Source: Caccoplasma sp905210875
Lineage (GTDB): Bacteria > Bacteroidota > Bacteroidia > Bacteroidales > UBA11471
DNA length: 64,000 nucleotides
Direction: 5' to 3'
Assembly: GCA_963931635.1 (NCBI GenBank)
Contig: OZ007034.1
Coordinates: 186,001-250,000, forward strand
Made by a program: the position numbers and the translations under genes. Shown in pieces: positions 9,701-17,514 of this stretch (positions are counted from its first letter, which is position 1; each line of letters opens with the position of its first letter). Below the pieces are notes generated by a model, which was given only the letters and a program-made list of their open reading frames with translations, made no database searches and was not told the DNA's origin.

Positions 9701-10066
9701 AACATGGAGAAGGAGAGCGACATTCAGGCGTTTGCCGAACGGCTGCGCGACCGCTTCGGCCGCATACCGCACGAGGGCGAAGAACTGATACGCGTGGTGA
9801 GCCTGCGCCGCATGGCCAAGCAACTGGGCATGGAAAAGGTGGTGCTGAAACAGGGCAAGATGATTCTGCATTTCGTCTCGGACGAGCACACACGGTATTT
9901 CCAGTCGCCGGCCTTCGGCAAAATTCTGGCTTACCTGCAAAAGTATCCCCGCCGCTGCCAATTGCGCGAAATCAAAGGAAAACGGTCGATGGTCGTGGCT
10001 CAGGTCGACTCGGTAAAATGCGGCATGGAAATTCTCCAAGAGATTCTCAACCTCGACGCGGCCTGA
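6722..10066 (+). CDS. mfd: Transcription-repair coupling factor
   Basis: This 1114-residue protein has the usual Mfd length and order. The N-terminal UvrB-homology region (about residues 10-330) includes GSIVDVYSF. The RNA-polymerase-interacting CarD-like domain carries GDYIVHIDHGVGKFGG near 433. The SF2 translocase has Walker A GDVGFGKTE (about 582), the DEEQ box IIDEEQKFG (about 683), SATPIPRTL, and motif VI QLRGRVGRS. The C-terminal TRCF domain lies at about 975-1075. Mfd removes RNA polymerase stalled at lesions and recruits UvrA for strand-specific repair. It is transcribed alone; no clear terminator is visible before the convergent gene. Confidence 0.97.
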   Translation: MVELHSLPNLFLTAARSEALKDFVKDDSRTRLHIAGLQGSAVSLLLSGLPEYGVTTLFIANDAEEAGYLYNDLTQIRGDERVLFFPSGYKRALKYGQVDPAADILRTDTINRLQQAGSPLLVVSYPEALCEKVASNEELHRNTLRLAKGEKCNLSDIADFLSGYGFERVDYVYEPGQFAIRGSIVDVYSFSSDLPYRIDTFGDEIESIRAFNIDTQLSQEPVDEIFVIPDLQAGSATGISLLQFIDKHTLLAVKDLDWVLDRMHSVASDTLSQQLLISEEGDLHAQEKLIDVDIFARDILDFKRIDYGAKSFHNETEATLTLNCSPQPIYHKNFDLVIESFTSLLHKGYKLYILSDSEKQTQRIANIFEDKGEDIPFTAVNKTLHEGFIDNELRLCFFTDHQLFDRFHKYQLRSDKARSGKLALSLKELRQFEVGDYIVHIDHGVGKFGGLFRTELNGSMQEVIKLIYQNDDILFVSIHALHKLAKYRAKEGEPPRISKLGSGAWERMKEKTKSKMKDIARDLIKLYAQRCNEKGFAFSPDTFMQHELEASFIYEDTPDQLKSTAEVKADMERDRPMDRLICGDVGFGKTEIAIRAAFKAACDNKQVAVLVPTTVLAFQHYKTFSERLKDFPVKVSYLSRARTPAQIKETLKGIADGSINIVIGTHRLIGKDVKFKDLGLLIIDEEQKFGVAVKEKLKQMRVNVDTLTMSATPIPRTLQFSLMGARDLSAITTPPPNRYPIQTEVHAFNEDIIREAVNFELSRGGQVFIVNNRIPQLYDLERLIHKLAPGARTVVGHGQMNPEELERAILGFADYEYDVLIATTIIESGIDMPNTNTIIINNAQNFGLSELHQLRGRVGRSNKKAFCYLLTPPLRELTVDARRRLQAIESFSELGSGIHIAMQDLDIRGAGNLLGAEQSGFIADLGYETYQKILREAVQELKDDEFGDLYASADSEPESYSADCQIESDLELLFPNDYIPGASERISLYQELDNMEKESDIQAFAERLRDRFGRIPHEGEELIRVVSLRRMAKQLGMEKVVLKQGKMILHFVSDEHTRYFQSPAFGKILAYLQKYPRRCQLREIKGKRSMVVAQVDSVKCGMEILQEILNLDAA

Positions 10067-10237
10067 CAGTATTTCTTGATTCTTTATCTGACATTCGCCT
10101 TTGCCCGGTGTGACAGACATATCTGCCGGCCATAGCGAATGAACGACCTACCAAACGAACCTATATAAGATCTCACGACTTTATTGGAGATGCCAAGTGA
10201 AAGGTTCTACACATATTGGGAATATAGACAGACAAAA

Positions 10238-10275
10238 TCCCGCACAAGCTCTTAAAAACAAATGCTCGTGCGGGA
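10238..10275 (-). terminator. Terminator of the hypoxanthine-DNA glycosylase gene
   Basis: TCCCGCAC (10238-10245) pairs with GTGCGGGA (10268-10275). On the minus strand the stem is followed by TTTTGTC, 27 bp after the stop of the glycosylase gene. Confidence 0.65.
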
Positions 10276-10301
10276 CAGAAATAAAGAAGACTACAATTTA
10301 T

Positions 10302-10802
10302 CTATTTGAATATTTCTTTCCACTTAGCGCGTAACGACTCTACTGTCTCATGCGTATTTGTAGAACTTGTACTCGGCTTAACCACCCGGCGTACCCGCGG
10401 TAAAGAGGAGCCAAAATACTTTAAGAAATATTTTTCAGCATCCCGGCCATTAAAAACGATGGTATCGATGGTCTGGTATTTTTGAAAGAAACCCAGTATG
10501 TCATTCGGCTTCACATGGTGCAACTTCCGATTTGTCGAACCTTCTCTTTCAGCCGATTCAAGCACAGTCCACAAAGCAATGCGCCTCATGGTCAAAGCAT
10601 GTGCCTTATCGGCATACGAATCGAACGACTCACAGATTAACGAAGCAAATACTTCCCAAAACCTGTTTCTCCTGTTTCGGTAATATTCCCGATGAAGCAA
10701 CGACTTATCACCGGGCAACGTGCCCAAAATGAGTATTTCGGGACTTTCGTCCACTAATGGCGGCAAAGTATTTTTATGTAAAAGTGGGACTTGTTTTTTC
10801 AT
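10302..10802 (-). CDS. DNA-deoxyinosine (hypoxanthine) glycosylase, uracil-DNA glycosylase superfamily
   Basis: This 166-residue protein fits the hypoxanthine-DNA glycosylase family of the UDG superfamily. The N-terminal active-site loop reads LILGTLPGDKSL, followed by the family pattern REYYRNRRNRFW. The segments GSTNRKLHHVKPNDI and TIVFNGRDAEKYF correspond to the central and minor-groove regions. The family removes deaminated adenine (hypoxanthine) from DNA to start base excision repair. I chose the ATG at 10802 (MKKQVPLL) over an in-frame ATG 12 bp upstream. Specificity for hypoxanthine versus uracil is inferred from family resemblance only. Confidence 0.85.
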   Translation of the reverse strand: MKKQVPLLHKNTLPPLVDESPEILILGTLPGDKSLLHREYYRNRRNRFWEVFASLICESFDSYADKAHALTMRRIALWTVLESAEREGSTNRKLHHVKPNDILGFFQKYQTIDTIVFNGRDAEKYFLKYFGSSLPRVRRVVKPSTSSTNTHETVESLRAKWKEIFK

Positions 10803-10842
10803 AAAAGCGCACATTCGTCAATATCTGAAAAAAGACAAACAA

Positions 10843-11889
10843 TCAATATGTTTCAATCACTTTCCTCTCAAAAACCTTCTCTCCGCTATCGGAGTTATAT
10901 TTGTTCTCATCATACGTCAACTTATCTCCTTCGTAAACGCAATTACTTCTTCGTATCAAGATACTTCCATAACGATAATCATATCCGATAAGCCTGCCAT
11001 CTACATCATAGGTATAGTAGTGGGAACGAGTATAGCCATCTTTTGTTCTATATTCATATTTAATCGGATTCCCTTTCAGGTCGAATTCATTTTGGAAACC
11101 ACCCTTCTTCTTCCCATTTTCATAGTATTCCACAGAGAGGATTTTTGTGAACGTTTCGTCATAGAACCGAATAACGCTTTTGGGTTTTCTCTTCAACATC
11201 GATATCAAAAGGGCACGATCCACAGCGCTCCACGCATCTATCGTCGAATCCGCGCAAACGTACCATTCGGAACTCTCCACATCATATCTGTTTGACTGCG
11301 GTTCTATAATCAATGTCAGACCGTTATAGAGGCAATCAAATTTATCTAAATTATATTGACCATAGTAATTCACCCAATATCCTAAATACTCAAAAAAAGC
11401 AGGATAACTGTAAATAATATTATTATAATTATGCAAATCATGTCTCTCATACCAAGTCGGACGGCCTATTGAATCGTACTCATAAGCCGTCCATCCTTTC
11501 TTTCCATTTATGACATTGGTGATTGTTTTGGATATATATTTCAAGGTATCATAGTCATCATTATAAAAAACATAAGCCACCTCATAAGTGTACGCCCCTT
11601 CATACCAATCATATTTCAACGATTTGTCTCCATAACGATAATTGGTATATAATCTGACTCTATTGTCATTGACGTACTTTTCATAACCGGTTTGTTTTCC
11701 ATCAGCATCGAAAGAGTAAAACTCTTTCGTCTCATCACCTGTTGCCACATCAACTGTAACCCGCGACTTGACTTTCGAATAATCAACAGTGACATTTTCA
11801 TTCGGTGCACCGCTATTATCATCACTTTTGTCGCAAGCCGGCAGGAAAGCAACCATAAGTAATAAAGATATAAATCGTATTGTTTTCAT
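10843..11889 (-). CDS. Lipoprotein with YD/RHS-like short repeats
   Basis: This 348-residue protein starts with a lipoprotein signal peptide (MKTIRFISLLLMVAFLPAC, lipobox Cys19), so it should be anchored in a membrane. The mature protein is rich in Tyr and Asp and contains repeated short strands such as EFYSFDADGKQTGYEKY, YEYDSIGRPTWYERHD, NEFDLKGNPIKYEYR and YTYDVDGRLIGYDYRY. These resemble YD-repeat strands that can form an extended beta sheet. Function unknown. The coding sequence is more AT-rich than its neighbours. Confidence 0.75.
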   Translation of the reverse strand: MKTIRFISLLLMVAFLPACDKSDDNSGAPNENVTVDYSKVKSRVTVDVATGDETKEFYSFDADGKQTGYEKYVNDNRVRLYTNYRYGDKSLKYDWYEGAYTYEVAYVFYNDDYDTLKYISKTITNVINGKKGWTAYEYDSIGRPTWYERHDLHNYNNIIYSYPAFFEYLGYWVNYYGQYNLDKFDCLYNGLTLIIEPQSNRYDVESSEWYVCADSTIDAWSAVDRALLISMLKRKPKSVIRFYDETFTKILSVEYYENGKKKGGFQNEFDLKGNPIKYEYRTKDGYTRSHYYTYDVDGRLIGYDYRYGSILIRRSNCVYEGDKLTYDENKYNSDSGEKVFERKVIETY

Positions 11890-12294
11890 TCATATAAATT
11901 TTTATTCATGTGCAATGATATAAATAATATTATGTCTACAAAATATTTTTTAGGATTTTTAATTTAAAGAATCATAAGCACATGAATCGGCGAAGAGAAA
12001 CAAAATGCAATGGGGATAGGAAAGGCAATTTCGAATCCTATATGATAATAATTTACCTTTTTTAAATAGGCTTGGGCAACACGTTCCTCCTTGACTGAAT
12101 ATTTCCTGCCGCTTCTCACTAAATCCCATACTTTTTACATTAAAGGAAAACAATAGTGAATTTATGAATGAAATGAAATATCTCTTGTAAAACAGCACAA
12201 AAGACTGAAAGAAAAAGACAGGAAGGTTACGGTCTTTTGCTTTTGCTCGCTGCTCCACCACTCCCCCGCTGTTCTTTGCATTTTCCCGCTGTCC

Positions 12295-12353
12295 TTGTCA
12301 TTCCCCGCTTGACGGGGAATCCTCCCGCATGGCAAAAAGCCGGGAAATGACAA
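12295..12353. repeat. REP-like compound palindrome
   Basis: The 559-bp gap 11890-12448 holds no gene that I can support. It contains a 59-bp compound inverted repeat. Outer arms TTGTCATT (12295-12302) and AATGACAA (12346-12353) are perfect and continue with near-matching GC-rich sequence. Inside, TTCCCCG (12301-12307) pairs with CGGGGAA (12313-12319) around a 5-base loop. Just upstream, two imperfect copies of CCCGCTGTTCTTTGCATT-like sequence are in tandem. No T-run follows, so this looks like a REP or MITE-type intergenic repeat rather than a terminator. Confidence 0.5.
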
Positions 12354-12448
12354 AAACTCCAAACCAACGCAAAAAATAAAGCGGGGAAACTGTAACCTTT
12401 TTCTTACTTTTGCGACTAAGAGAGAAAAAACCTCTACTTACAAACCCC

Positions 12449-13234
12449 ATGAAAAAGACCTGTCTGCTTCTATTACTGTGTTTGCTGGCAACAGCCTGCA
12501 ACCGCTGTCTGACCCTCGAACAGCCCGAGATAACCCACAATCTCTCCACAAATAATCTGGTCCTCGAACGCATCGTGTGCACACCCGAGGCAACGCGCCT
12601 CGACCTAACCGTATGCTGCCTGCCGGGAGGTCGATTCTCCCTATCGCCCGAGACGCATTTGCAAAACTCGAAAGGGGAACGGAAATATGCCCTCACCCGA
12701 ACCGAAGGCGTCGAGACAGGGAAGAAAATCCAATCCGATTCGACAGGACTCACCGCCGTCTCCCTGTTTTTCGAACCATTGGCCGACGACGAAGAACAAA
12801 TCGACTTCATCGAAAGCGAAGAGTGGCAACTCCTCGGCATCAGCCTCTCTCCTCGAAAGAAACCGGCCAAAATCGAATGCCTCATCGAAGGGTCGGTCAC
12901 CGGCCGTCCCCAAAGCACGGCCATCTTGCTCAATAGCCCCGAAGAGGTATTCAACCGATACGCATCAAAAGGAAACATCGTCATTCCCGTGCGCAACGGG
13001 AAGTTCTCCTATCGGTTACGAACCGACACCTGCACGGCCTACGGGCTCTGTTTCAACGACGAGTGGATAAACGGCCGCGCATACATCAAAGATTTCTTCG
13101 CCGAGCCGGGACGCCTCGTGCTCACCATCAAAGGTGATGACACTTTTCATCTCATCGGCCCTTGCTCGGCAAAACGCAACGACTCTACCTTGGAGAGCCG
13201 CTCACGCAGACGGGGCAACATGGTGCGGCGCTGA
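12449..13234 (+). CDS. Lipoprotein with possible DUF4369-like N-terminal domain, probably 3'-truncated
   Basis: I chose the ATG at 12449 because it gives a lipoprotein signal peptide (MKKTCLLLLLCLLATAC, Cys17) after AT-rich leader sequence. The 261-residue product has a beta-rich region around residues 145-185 (EGSVTGRPQSTAILL ... NGKFSYRL) resembling the N-terminal domain found before thioredoxin-like domains in Bacteroidetes lipoproteins; that assignment is tentative. No thioredoxin CxxC domain follows. The last 30 or so residues (Arg-rich, ending SRRRGNMVRR) are the antisense reading of the 3' end of the convergent yigZ gene. The natural end was therefore probably lost and the frame now stops by chance inside its neighbour. 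Confidence 0.55.
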   Translation: MKKTCLLLLLCLLATACNRCLTLEQPEITHNLSTNNLVLERIVCTPEATRLDLTVCCLPGGRFSLSPETHLQNSKGERKYALTRTEGVETGKKIQSDSTGLTAVSLFFEPLADDEEQIDFIESEEWQLLGISLSPRKKPAKIECLIEGSVTGRPQSTAILLNSPEEVFNRYASKGNIVIPVRNGKFSYRLRTDTCTAYGLCFNDEWINGRAYIKDFFAEPGRLVLTIKGDDTFHLIGPCSAKRNDSTLESRSRRRGNMVRR

Positions 13235-13761
13235 CGCAGGGTCATGTCGCAATCGAGGTCGAAATACTGGGAGATGATGGCAACATTCTCTTCCTTGACA
13301 ATGCGCATCACATCGTTCATAAAGGGGTATTCAAAAAATATGCGCACATCGTCCTCGACGAGACACTCGATAATTTCGTTGGCGCGTATGGCCTCGGCAG
13401 CCGCAGCGCGATAAGCCTCGATAAGGCCGCTGGTCCCGAGCTTGATGCCTCCGAAATAGCGCACGACGACGATGAGTACGTTGGTGAGGCCAAAAGAGTT
13501 TATCTGCCCCAAGATGGGTTTCCCGGCCGTACCCGAAGGCTCCCCGTTGTCATTGGCCCTGAACTCGGTACGAGCAGCCCCCAGCATATAGGCCCAGCAC
13601 ACATGGCGGGCATCGTAGTACTCTTTTTGGTAACGGGCCAAAGCCTCTTTCACCTCATCGATCGTCGACACAGGCACGGCAAAGGAGATGAACTTGCTCA
13701 TCTTCTCCTTGTAAAGTCCCTCGGAAAGGCGGGCTACGGTGAGGTAAGTATCGTCGGCCAT
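13147..13761 (-). CDS. yigZ: YigZ/IMPACT family protein (UPF0029)
   Basis: This 204-residue protein matches the bacterial YigZ family. The N-terminal domain carries SKFISFAVPV, ARHVCWAYMLG and the conserved block NDNGEPSGTAGKPIL, followed by NVLIVVVRYFGGIKLGTSGLIEAYRAAA. The C-terminal domain (about residues 140-204) is the EF-G-like ferredoxin fold of the family. The biochemical role is not established; the eukaryotic relative IMPACT regulates Gcn2. It lies 28 bp downstream of nadC on the same strand and is likely cotranscribed. Its 3' end overlaps a convergent lipoprotein gene by 88 bp. Confidence 0.92.
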   Translation of the reverse strand: MADDTYLTVARLSEGLYKEKMSKFISFAVPVSTIDEVKEALARYQKEYYDARHVCWAYMLGAARTEFRANDNGEPSGTAGKPILGQINSFGLTNVLIVVVRYFGGIKLGTSGLIEAYRAAAAEAIRANEIIECLVEDDVRIFFEYPFMNDVMRIVKEENVAIISQYFDLDCDMTLRQRRTMLPRLRERLSKVESLRFAEQGPMR

Positions 13762-13789
13762 CGGGCTCGGACATTACAGTGTACTACAA

Positions 13790-14638
13790 TCAACAGGCCT
13801 TGAAACTCATGTCGAGCCCCTTGACCGAATGGGTGAGCGCTCCTACCGAAACAAAATCGACGCCGCACTCGGCATAATCGCGAATAGTGTCGAGGGTAAT
13901 GCCTCCCGACGACTCGGTCTCGTAACGGCCACCGATGCGACGCACCGCCTCACGGGTGAGTTCGGGGGTGAAGTTGTCGAGCATGATGCGGTCGACCCCT
14001 CCTACTCGCAACACCTGTTCCAACTCGTCGAGATTGCGCACCTCGATTTCGATTTTGAGATTCTTACCTTTTTCTTCGAGGTATTTATGACACCGGGTGA
14101 TGGCGGCCTCGATGCCACCGGCAAAATCAATATGATTGTCTTTGAGCAGTATCATGTCGAACAGGCCGATACGGTGGTTCACTCCGCCACCGATGCGCAC
14201 AGCCTCTTTTTCGAGAATACGCATGCCGGGTGTGGTCTTGCGGGTATCGAGCACACGGGTATGCAGCCCTTTGAGACGCTCCATATAGCGATGGGTGACG
14301 GTAGCGATACCGCTCATGCGCTGCATGATGTTGAGCATGAGACGCTCGGTCTGCAAAAGCGACTGCACCTTACCGCTCACGATAAAGGCCACATCGCCGG
14401 GCTTCACAGGCGTACCGTCCTCGATGAAGACCTCCATCGAGAGTGTCGGATCGAAAGCGGCAAAAACACGGCGGGCTATGTCTACCCCCGCCAAGATACC
14501 CTCTTCCTTGACAAGGAGCTTGGAGCGCCCCATCTCATCGGCAGGGATACAGCAGAGGGTGGTATGGTCGCCGTCGCCGATATCCTCGGCAAAAGCCAGC
14601 GCAATCAGGTCGTCAATCAGTTGGTCGGGAGTTTTCAT
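13790..14638 (-). CDS. nadC: Nicotinate-nucleotide pyrophosphorylase (carboxylating)
   Basis: This 282-residue enzyme converts quinolinate and PRPP to nicotinate mononucleotide in de novo NAD synthesis. It shows the NadC signatures EDIGDGDHTT near residue 18, LNIMQRMSGIAT in the middle, LDTRKTTPGMR, GGGVNHRIGLFDMILLKDNH with the catalytic Lys, and EIEVRNLDE followed by MLDNF. The ATG at 14638 gives the standard length. The 332 bp up to rlmH contain no other gene; a possible divergent -7 box (forward CAAAAATA, 14805-14812) lies about 165 bp upstream. Confidence 0.96.
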   Translation of the reverse strand: MKTPDQLIDDLIALAFAEDIGDGDHTTLCCIPADEMGRSKLLVKEEGILAGVDIARRVFAAFDPTLSMEVFIEDGTPVKPGDVAFIVSGKVQSLLQTERLMLNIMQRMSGIATVTHRYMERLKGLHTRVLDTRKTTPGMRILEKEAVRIGGGVNHRIGLFDMILLKDNHIDFAGGIEAAITRCHKYLEEKGKNLKIEIEVRNLDELEQVLRVGGVDRIMLDNFTPELTREAVRRIGGRYETESSGGITLDTIRDYAECGVDFVSVGALTHSVKGLDMSFKAC

Positions 14639-14860
14639 AGGTTCTTATTTTTTATGTCTTTATTTTCAGTTTCTAAAAATTTCTCTGTTCCCTAAGGAGA
14701 GAAAAAGGGTAAAACAATCCTTATAATTTCACATCAGACAAGGGTCTGCTTGCTAAAAATCTCAACAAGTTCGGGCATTTTACACGCACCTTCACTTGGC
14801 TTGTCAAAAATAGAGGCGGAGGCTCCGGCATAGCCAACGTGCGAAAACTTCGTTTTCTCC

Positions 14861-14891
14861 TTGCCTCTGCTCTCGCCTTTCACTATCTTTG
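14861..14891 (+). promoter_or_regulatory. Promoter of rlmH
   Basis: TTG (14861-14863), 20 bp spacing, then TATCTTTG (14884-14891), a perfect TAnnTTTG box. The predicted start is about 75 nt upstream of the rlmH ATG. Confidence 0.6.
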
Positions 14892-14970
14892 CAGCCCAGT
14901 CGGCAAGTGCTTCGGGGAACAAACTTTCTCGAGGCAGGCAAATGTACGCAAAAAAGCTGTAAGGAGAGAT

Positions 14971-15444
14971 ATGAAAATAGATTTTTTAGTTGTCGGGAAA
15001 ACCGTACAATCGGGTTTTGCCGACGGTATCACCGAATACTGCCAAAGAATCAAACATTACATACCGTTTGACATGGTGGTGATACCCGACCTGAAAAATG
15101 CCAAAAGCCTGAGCATCGAACAACAGAAAGAGCGGGAGGGCGAACTCATACTCAAAGTCTTGCGCGAAGGCGACACACTCGTGCTTCTCGACGAACACGG
15201 CCGGGAATTCAGCTCAATGCAGTTTGCCGACTACATCGACAAGAAGATGCACACCGTGCCCCGGCGACTGGTCTTTGCCATCGGCGGCCCCTACGGCTTT
15301 TCACAACGTGTCTACGATGCGGCCCGGGAGAAAATATCGCTCTCCAAGATGACCTTTTCGCACCAGATGATACGACTTCTTTTTACCGAACAACTCTACC
15401 GGGCCTTTACTATTTTGAATCACGAACCTTATCATCACGAATAA
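14971..15444 (+). CDS. rlmH: 23S rRNA (pseudouridine1915-N3)-methyltransferase
   Basis: This 157-residue SPOUT methyltransferase modifies pseudouridine 1915 in helix 69 of 23S rRNA. Family motifs are DTLVLLDEHGREFSS, LVFAIGGPYGFS (knotted SAM site) and the C-terminal RLLFTEQLYRAFTILNHEPYHHE. I chose the ATG at 14971 because it gives exactly the family length and is preceded by AAGGAGAG, an unusually good Shine-Dalgarno for this phylum. An upstream in-frame ATG would add 44 unrelated residues and lies before the predicted transcription start. Confidence 0.96.
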   Translation: MKIDFLVVGKTVQSGFADGITEYCQRIKHYIPFDMVVIPDLKNAKSLSIEQQKEREGELILKVLREGDTLVLLDEHGREFSSMQFADYIDKKMHTVPRRLVFAIGGPYGFSQRVYDAAREKISLSKMTFSHQMIRLLFTEQLYRAFTILNHEPYHHE

Positions 15445-15459
15445 CAAAACACACGACAC

Positions 15460-16143
15460 ATGAAAAAACTGTTGCGTCTTCCGCTTCTGGCACTTACGGG
15501 ACTACTGCTCTCCTTGCCGGCAGGAGCCAAAGATTATCTCTACGATTTCGATTACGGAGCCATTATCTACGTCAGCGCCAGCAAAAACATCTGCCCCGAC
15601 CTGAATGTGCAGGTGCAGGCCGACCTGTGGCTCAACGACAACTTCTGCGGCTACGAACGTTTCATGCCCGCGGTAACCCTCACCTACACGCTAGTACCCA
15701 AGTACCTCAAAGTCATGGCCTACTACGCCTACTTCAACCAAGAGAGCAGCACGGGCAAGAAAGATGTGCACCAACACCGCTACCAGGTAGGGCTCAACGG
15801 CAGCTACGCCACGCCCCACCTCAACTTTTCACTCTGTTCCAAATTTGAACAGACCCACAAGGCCGGTATTCCCAACAACAAATGGCGCAACCAAATAAAG
15901 GTGGTGGGGACCATCGCCAAAGGAAACCCGTGGAAACCTTTCGCTTCCATGGAGATTTTTGAAGGCATGAACAGCATGAACGCCACCAAGACCGTAGGTA
16001 TCGAACGCATACGTTATGAAGCGGGCACCACTTACGATATCTGCAAACTTATCACACTGGAAATGAAACTGCGTGCCGAACGGCTCACCGTAAAGAAACA
16101 ACTATACTCGTCGGTGGGTGTAGGCGTAAAATTCAATCTGTAA
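15460..16143 (+). CDS. DUF2490-like secreted protein, probable outer-membrane beta-barrel
   Basis: The 227-residue product has a signal peptide (MKKLLRLPLLALTGLLLSLPAGA). A series of amphipathic aromatic-ended strands follows, such as TLTYTLVPKYLKVMAYYAYF, HRYQVGLNGSYAT, HLNFSLCSKFE, and it ends SSVGVGVKFNL. This layout, the WRNQIKVV segment and the size resemble DUF2490 proteins, which are predicted beta-barrels. It lies 15 bp after rlmH and is probably cotranscribed. Function unknown. Confidence 0.7.
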   Translation: MKKLLRLPLLALTGLLLSLPAGAKDYLYDFDYGAIIYVSASKNICPDLNVQVQADLWLNDNFCGYERFMPAVTLTYTLVPKYLKVMAYYAYFNQESSTGKKDVHQHRYQVGLNGSYATPHLNFSLCSKFEQTHKAGIPNNKWRNQIKVVGTIAKGNPWKPFASMEIFEGMNSMNATKTVGIERIRYEAGTTYDICKLITLEMKLRAERLTVKKQLYSSVGVGVKFNL

Positions 16144-16178
16144 GCCCCGACACTCTGCCTGTCAAGAAAAAAGAACAG

Positions 16179-17315
16179 CTACTCATCGCCGACAAACAGA
16201 AGGTCGGCCATCACACCATCGGAGACAAACACCCCCCGACGGGTCAATTTCAGATGGCCGCCCGAGACATCGAGCAGGCCGTTTTCGATATAACGGCGCG
16301 CCATGCGCAGACAATAGCGGCGGCGCTCTTCGCCGAAGTCGGCAGCCACGGCATCGAGGTCGAGCCCCCACATCGTGCGCAAGGAGGTAATCACCCGGTC
16401 GTTGTAACGGGTATCGGCATCGAGAAACTCGGTATCGAAAATCGTCTTTCCCTGCTCCACCGAAGCGATGTAGTGTCGGAGGTCGGGCGGATTGCTGCGA
16501 CGGCACACCCCGTCGTAGCTGTGGGCCGAGGGTCCAAGACCGAGGTAAGGAATACCCTGCCAATAAGCGGTATTATGGCGGGCAAACTCGCCAGGACGGG
16601 CAAAGTTGGAAATCTCGTAATGCTCATACCCTGCCGCGGCAAGCACATCGACCGTCGTCTCAAAGAGTTGCAGCGAGAGCGACTCGTCGCACTCCTGCAC
16701 CAGCCCACAGTTGCGCATACGGTCGAGCGGAGTACCCTCTTCATATATCAAGTTGTAGGCCGAGATATGGGGCAGGTCGAGCGCAACAGCCTGCTGCAAG
16801 TCATGTATCAGAGAAGCCGGCGTCTGCCCCGGAAGGCCGTAGATAAGGTCGATGCTGATGCGCGAAAAACCTGCCCGCCGCAAATGTGTCACGGCGTCGA
16901 GCGCTTGTGCCGCCGTATGACGGCGGCGCAGGAAACGCAAGTTTTCGTCGGAAAAGCTCTGTACCCCCATGCTCACCCGGTCGACGGGAAGAGCCGCCAG
17001 CACGGCGGCATAGGCCGGGGTGACATCGTCGGGATTGGCCTCGAAAGTTATCTCGCGGCAGCGGTCCATATCGATATCGGCCGAAAGCCCCTCAAAAAGC
17101 CTTTCCAGCAATCGGGGCGAAAGTTGCGAAGGAGTGCCTCCACCTATATAAATAGTATCGACAGGCTCGCCGGGCAATTCGCCGCGACGCAACCGCCACT
17201 CAGAGAGCAGGGCCTCGACATAACGGGCCTGACCCTCCTCCCCCACAGTAGAGTAGAAATCGCAGTAAATGCACCGTGTGCGACAAAAAGGAATATGAAG
17301 ATAAAGTCCGGCCAT
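16179..17315 (-). CDS. hemW: HemW-like radical SAM protein (coproporphyrinogen III oxidase-like)
   Basis: The 378-residue protein begins MAGLYLHIPFCRTRCIYCDFYS. C-x3-C-x2-C is the radical SAM 4Fe-4S site, and the residue two after the last Cys is Phe, as in HemW rather than the Cys of true HemN. It also contains YIGGGTPSQLS, ITFEANPDD, VSMGVQSF and ISIDLIYGLPGQT, all typical of this subfamily, plus the C-terminal HemN domain. HemW is thought to be a heme chaperone rather than a coproporphyrinogen dehydrogenase. I chose the start at 17315, which puts the iron-sulfur motif at residue 11; the longer in-frame extension is AT-rich and has no family counterpart. Confidence 0.9.
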   Translation of the reverse strand: MAGLYLHIPFCRTRCIYCDFYSTVGEEGQARYVEALLSEWRLRRGELPGEPVDTIYIGGGTPSQLSPRLLERLFEGLSADIDMDRCREITFEANPDDVTPAYAAVLAALPVDRVSMGVQSFSDENLRFLRRRHTAAQALDAVTHLRRAGFSRISIDLIYGLPGQTPASLIHDLQQAVALDLPHISAYNLIYEEGTPLDRMRNCGLVQECDESLSLQLFETTVDVLAAAGYEHYEISNFARPGEFARHNTAYWQGIPYLGLGPSAHSYDGVCRRSNPPDLRHYIASVEQGKTIFDTEFLDADTRYNDRVITSLRTMWGLDLDAVAADFGEERRRYCLRMARRYIENGLLDVSGGHLKLTRRGVFVSDGVMADLLFVGDE

Positions 17316-17514
17316 CAATAAAAGAAAACGACGGTAAAAGTAATAAAAATAAGGAATACCACGACCGGAGCCAAAAGAAGAAAAAGTTAAAAAACTGTTT
17401 TGTAACACATCGCGCAAATTGTTTTTGTAGATATTATTTTCTATTTTGCGCAATGTTATCGCAAAACGACGATACACGAAAAAACACATTTCTTACCTTT
17501 AAATCTGATATTCC

